DNA of 64,000 bases from contig JALXDL010000033.1 of the NCBI GenBank assembly GCA_026990385.1, forward strand, positions 1 through 64,000, in the 5' to 3' direction. Every line of letters begins with the position of its first letter. The stretch's first letter is position 1. Origin of the DNA: DRKI01 sp011051875. GTDB taxonomy: Bacteria; Desulfobacterota; Desulfobulbia; Desulfobulbales; Desulfobulbaceae. Positions 62,345 to 64,000 of this stretch are shown here, in pieces. The notes under the pieces are model-generated. The model ran no database searches, was not told the DNA's origin, and was given only the letters and a program-made list of their open reading frames with translations. The position numbers and the translations under genes were made by a program.

Positions 62345-63103
62345 ATGACCCTGCGGAAAAAGAAAAAAATCGGCATTGTCGGCGTTCCCCCCCTGGCCGT
62401 GCTGCGCGAGATCATCTCCCCGGAGACCGAGATCATCGACCTGGACGAGCCCCAGGTGCGTGCATCCCTGGACCTGACCGCACCCCACCTGCCCCGGGTC
62501 TACTGCGCCATCCTGCGTACCGTGGTCCTCAACGTGCTGCACCTGGAACTGGACGCCATCTATATCGACGTGGGGCCGGGCAAGTGCGACTGTGCCCTGC
62601 ACGTGGCCACCATCCTGCGCGACATGCTCGACATCCCGGTGACCGCGACCCGCAACCAGGACACAGAGAGTTTCGGCACCCCGCTCTGCCGGACCAGGAT
62701 GCGCCTGACCGACAAGCTGCTGGCCATCACCGCCGGCGTCCGTTCCATCTCCCCGCACCCGCCACTGCCGCCGTGCAGGCCCACGGCTGGGTTCTGGGGC
62801 GTGCCGCCGCGCGATTTCTCCCTCTTGGAGCTGTTTCCCGATACCACCCATGTCTACGGCTGGACCCGCTGCATGGAGAACAAGACCCCGGCCGACCTCA
62901 AGCTGGAGGCCCATGTCAACCCGGCCGTGCCCACGGTCTTCTTTGCCCAGTCCTTCTGCGCCAAGACCGCCCTGGCCCGGCACCTGGCGGCCCGGCATCC
63001 GCAGGCCCTCTACCTGGACTGCGACGTCAGCGCCGGTTCCTCGGTCCGGGCCAAGATCGAGGCCTTCCTGGAGCTGTCCGGCGTCCGCAATGCAAGGAGC
63101 TGA
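62345..63103 (+). CDS. Compact cysteine-rich HgdB-like protein
   Basis: A 252-residue soluble protein with eight cysteines (54, 81, 83, 115, 144, 176, 205, 226). The N-terminus (KKIGIVGVPPLAVLREII) is Rossmann-like. The C-terminus (LYLDCDVSAGSSVRAKIEA then FLEL) resembles the end of 2-hydroxyacyl-CoA dehydratase B/C subunits and double-cubane proteins, where cysteines bind Fe-S clusters. It is much shorter than those (about 380-430 residues). It is followed six bases later by an HgdC-like activator, which supports the relationship. Substrate unknown. ATG 62345 lies 36 bases after lptG. Confidence 0.6.
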   Translation: MTLRKKKKIGIVGVPPLAVLREIISPETEIIDLDEPQVRASLDLTAPHLPRVYCAILRTVVLNVLHLELDAIYIDVGPGKCDCALHVATILRDMLDIPVTATRNQDTESFGTPLCRTRMRLTDKLLAITAGVRSISPHPPLPPCRPTAGFWGVPPRDFSLLELFPDTTHVYGWTRCMENKTPADLKLEAHVNPAVPTVFFAQSFCAKTALARHLAARHPQALYLDCDVSAGSSVRAKIEAFLELSGVRNARS

Positions 63104-63109
63104 TCCGCC

Positions 63110-63760
63110 ATGCTGCTTGCCGACTTCGGTACCTCCTACTGCAAGATCCTGGACACGGAACAGGACCGGGAACCGCGGATCATCGCCACCCGGGACCTGG
63201 ATGCCGCCTTCATCGCCGACCTGGCCACCGGCCACAACGCGGCCAGGCGCAGCCGCAGGAGCATCAACGAGCTGACCGCCCTGGCCCGGGGCGGCGAGCG
63301 TCTCATCGGAGAAAGAGACTTTCTCCTGCTCGACTGCGGCAGCCGCGATATCAAGTATGTCCGCTACCAGGGGGGGCGGGTAACCGACATGGGCTGGAAC
63401 GCCGAGTGCGGCGCCTCCATGGGTTTTACCATCGAGCTGCTGGCCAGCTACTACCAGATCGACTATAATACCCTGCCGGTTCCCGAGACCGGTTTCTCCA
63501 TCACCTGCGGCGTGCTCGGCATGAGCCACATCTTCGATGCCGTGGTCTCCGGCAGCTCGGAGAGCGAGGCAGTGGCAAAGTTCGTCCGCGGCATCGCGCT
63601 CAACGCCTACCGCTTCGCCGGGTCGCCGGCAAAACTCCATCTCTCCGGCGGACTGTGCGACAACCCCCTCTTTGTGGGCAGCTTTCCCTGCGAACTGATT
63701 CCCCTGGGCCGGTTCGTCCTCCTGGAGGGCCTGCGCGCCAGCATGGAACAGGAGCGGTGA
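63110..63760 (+). CDS. Compact BadF/HgdC-type ASKHA activator
   Basis: A 216-residue ATPase-like protein of the BcrAD/BadFG family, whose members bind a 4Fe-4S cluster between two subunits and drive ATP-dependent electron transfer into 2-hydroxyacyl-CoA dehydratases or related proteins. Family landmarks align by eye: ADFGTSYCKIL (phosphate 1), LDCGSRDIKYV (as DIGGQDxK), NAECGASMG (as NDKCAAGTG) and SITCGVLG (as SSTCTVF), then LHLSGGLCDN. Cys100 and Cys133 match the two cluster ligands. It is about 45 residues shorter than HgdC. It likely activates the preceding gene product. Confidence 0.8.
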   Translation: MLLADFGTSYCKILDTEQDREPRIIATRDLDAAFIADLATGHNAARRSRRSINELTALARGGERLIGERDFLLLDCGSRDIKYVRYQGGRVTDMGWNAECGASMGFTIELLASYYQIDYNTLPVPETGFSITCGVLGMSHIFDAVVSGSSESEAVAKFVRGIALNAYRFAGSPAKLHLSGGLCDNPLFVGSFPCELIPLGRFVLLEGLRASMEQER

Positions 63761-63773
63761 TCGCCGTCCGTGG

Positions 63774-64000
63774 CTACTTCTGCTCCATGGCGGCGATGAA
63801 CCGGTTGGAGTCCTCGATGGCCGCGTTCATCCGGCTGATCAGCCCGTCAATATCCTGCTGCAGGTTCGAGAACTCGGCCCGCAGGGAACCGATGGCCTGG
63901 GCATTGAGATTGTGCTTGAGAAAAAGCACGTTGTCATGCAGGCTGAGCAGCACCGGCTGCATGCTCTTCTCGGCCCTGTGCATGGAGTGCAGCATCTGCC
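63774..64000 (-). CDS. DUF2959-type coiled-coil protein, C-terminal fragment
   Basis: Only the last 75 or so codons are visible; the frame stays open to the right edge. The helical sequence (MQPVLLSLHDNVLFLKHNL, NAQAIGSLRAEF, DIDGLISRMNAAIEDSNRFI) matches the conserved C-terminus of DUF2959 proteins as I recall them. These are usually lipoproteins or secreted coiled-coil proteins of unknown function. It converges on the HgdC-like gene, 13 bases away. Confidence 0.7.
   Translation of the reverse strand, partial: QMLHSMHRAEKSMQPVLLSLHDNVLFLKHNLNAQAIGSLRAEFSNLQQDIDGLISRMNAAIEDSNRFIAAMEQK

Noticed and set aside
1..64000. CRISPR arrays, insertion sequences and prophage genes
   Set aside because: No regularly spaced repeats, transposase, integrase or phage structural genes were seen.

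Overview
The window is a GC-rich (judged by eye, roughly 60-65 %), densely packed Gram-negative chromosome segment. Gene content points to an anaerobic Desulfobacterota member, most like Desulfobulbales: indolepyruvate:ferredoxin oxidoreductase with arylacetate-CoA ligases, cysteine-rich CCG Fe-S proteins, a RACo-like reductive activator, multi-PAS regulators with Cys-rich PAS motifs, and an LptF/G-type permease with Lnt for an outer membrane. No sulfate-reduction gene or rRNA lies in the window, so this placement is inference. No insertion sequence, prophage, integrase or CRISPR array was seen.

Layout. 1-1.9 kb: two secreted proteins (an FG-GAP propeller, cut by the window edge, and a parallel beta-helix). 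2.0-3.9 kb: a Lys/Cys microprotein, an FKBP isomerase and a small secreted OB-like protein. 3.9-14.5 kb, all minus strand: an aryl/branched-chain amino acid cluster, read iorA-iorB-paaK-ACT-livK-livH-livM-livG-livF and, after a 250-bp gap, a second paaK. It would import amino acids, decarboxylate the 2-oxoacids oxidatively to acyl-CoAs, and interconvert aryl acids and their CoA esters. 14.8-21.4 kb: a DUF3352-like membrane-anchored protein, an ABC-F ATPase, a radical SAM protein, rnc, tRNA-Cys and thpR.

21.7-30.5 kb is a signalling island: two tandem paralogous PAS-LuxR regulators, a frameshifted histidine-kinase remnant, a PAS-GGDEF-EAL protein whose GGDEF site is degenerate, and a small DUF3135-like protein. 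30.5-37.9 kb (minus strand) is housekeeping: nadC, valS, dgt-like, a GlcF-like Fe-S protein and prfB with its programmed +1 frameshift. 38.3-43.8 kb (plus strand) holds a second signalling group: PAS-GGDEF-EAL, a GAF-PAS hybrid kinase and an orphan LivK-type binding protein. 43.9-46.4 kb: lnt and corC (minus strand). 46.7-50.4 kb: accC and a fused accA-accD, with no biotin carrier protein beside them.

50.4-55.4 kb: a hairpin-rich gap, a small Cys protein, tRNA-Lys, a rare fusion of an SDF-type transporter with a solute-binding domain, a convergent PAS histidine kinase and tRNA-Arg. 55.5-59.2 kb: two glgC-like genes and a DHH phosphoesterase preceded by what looks like a promoter-leader-terminator unit. 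59.4-63.8 kb: a RACo-like ASKHA activator without its ferredoxin domain, a divergent lptG-like permease, and a compact HgdB-like/HgdC-like pair, the best candidate here for an undescribed system. The right edge cuts a DUF2959-type coiled-coil gene.

All calls come from reading the sequence and recalling families; no database search was run.
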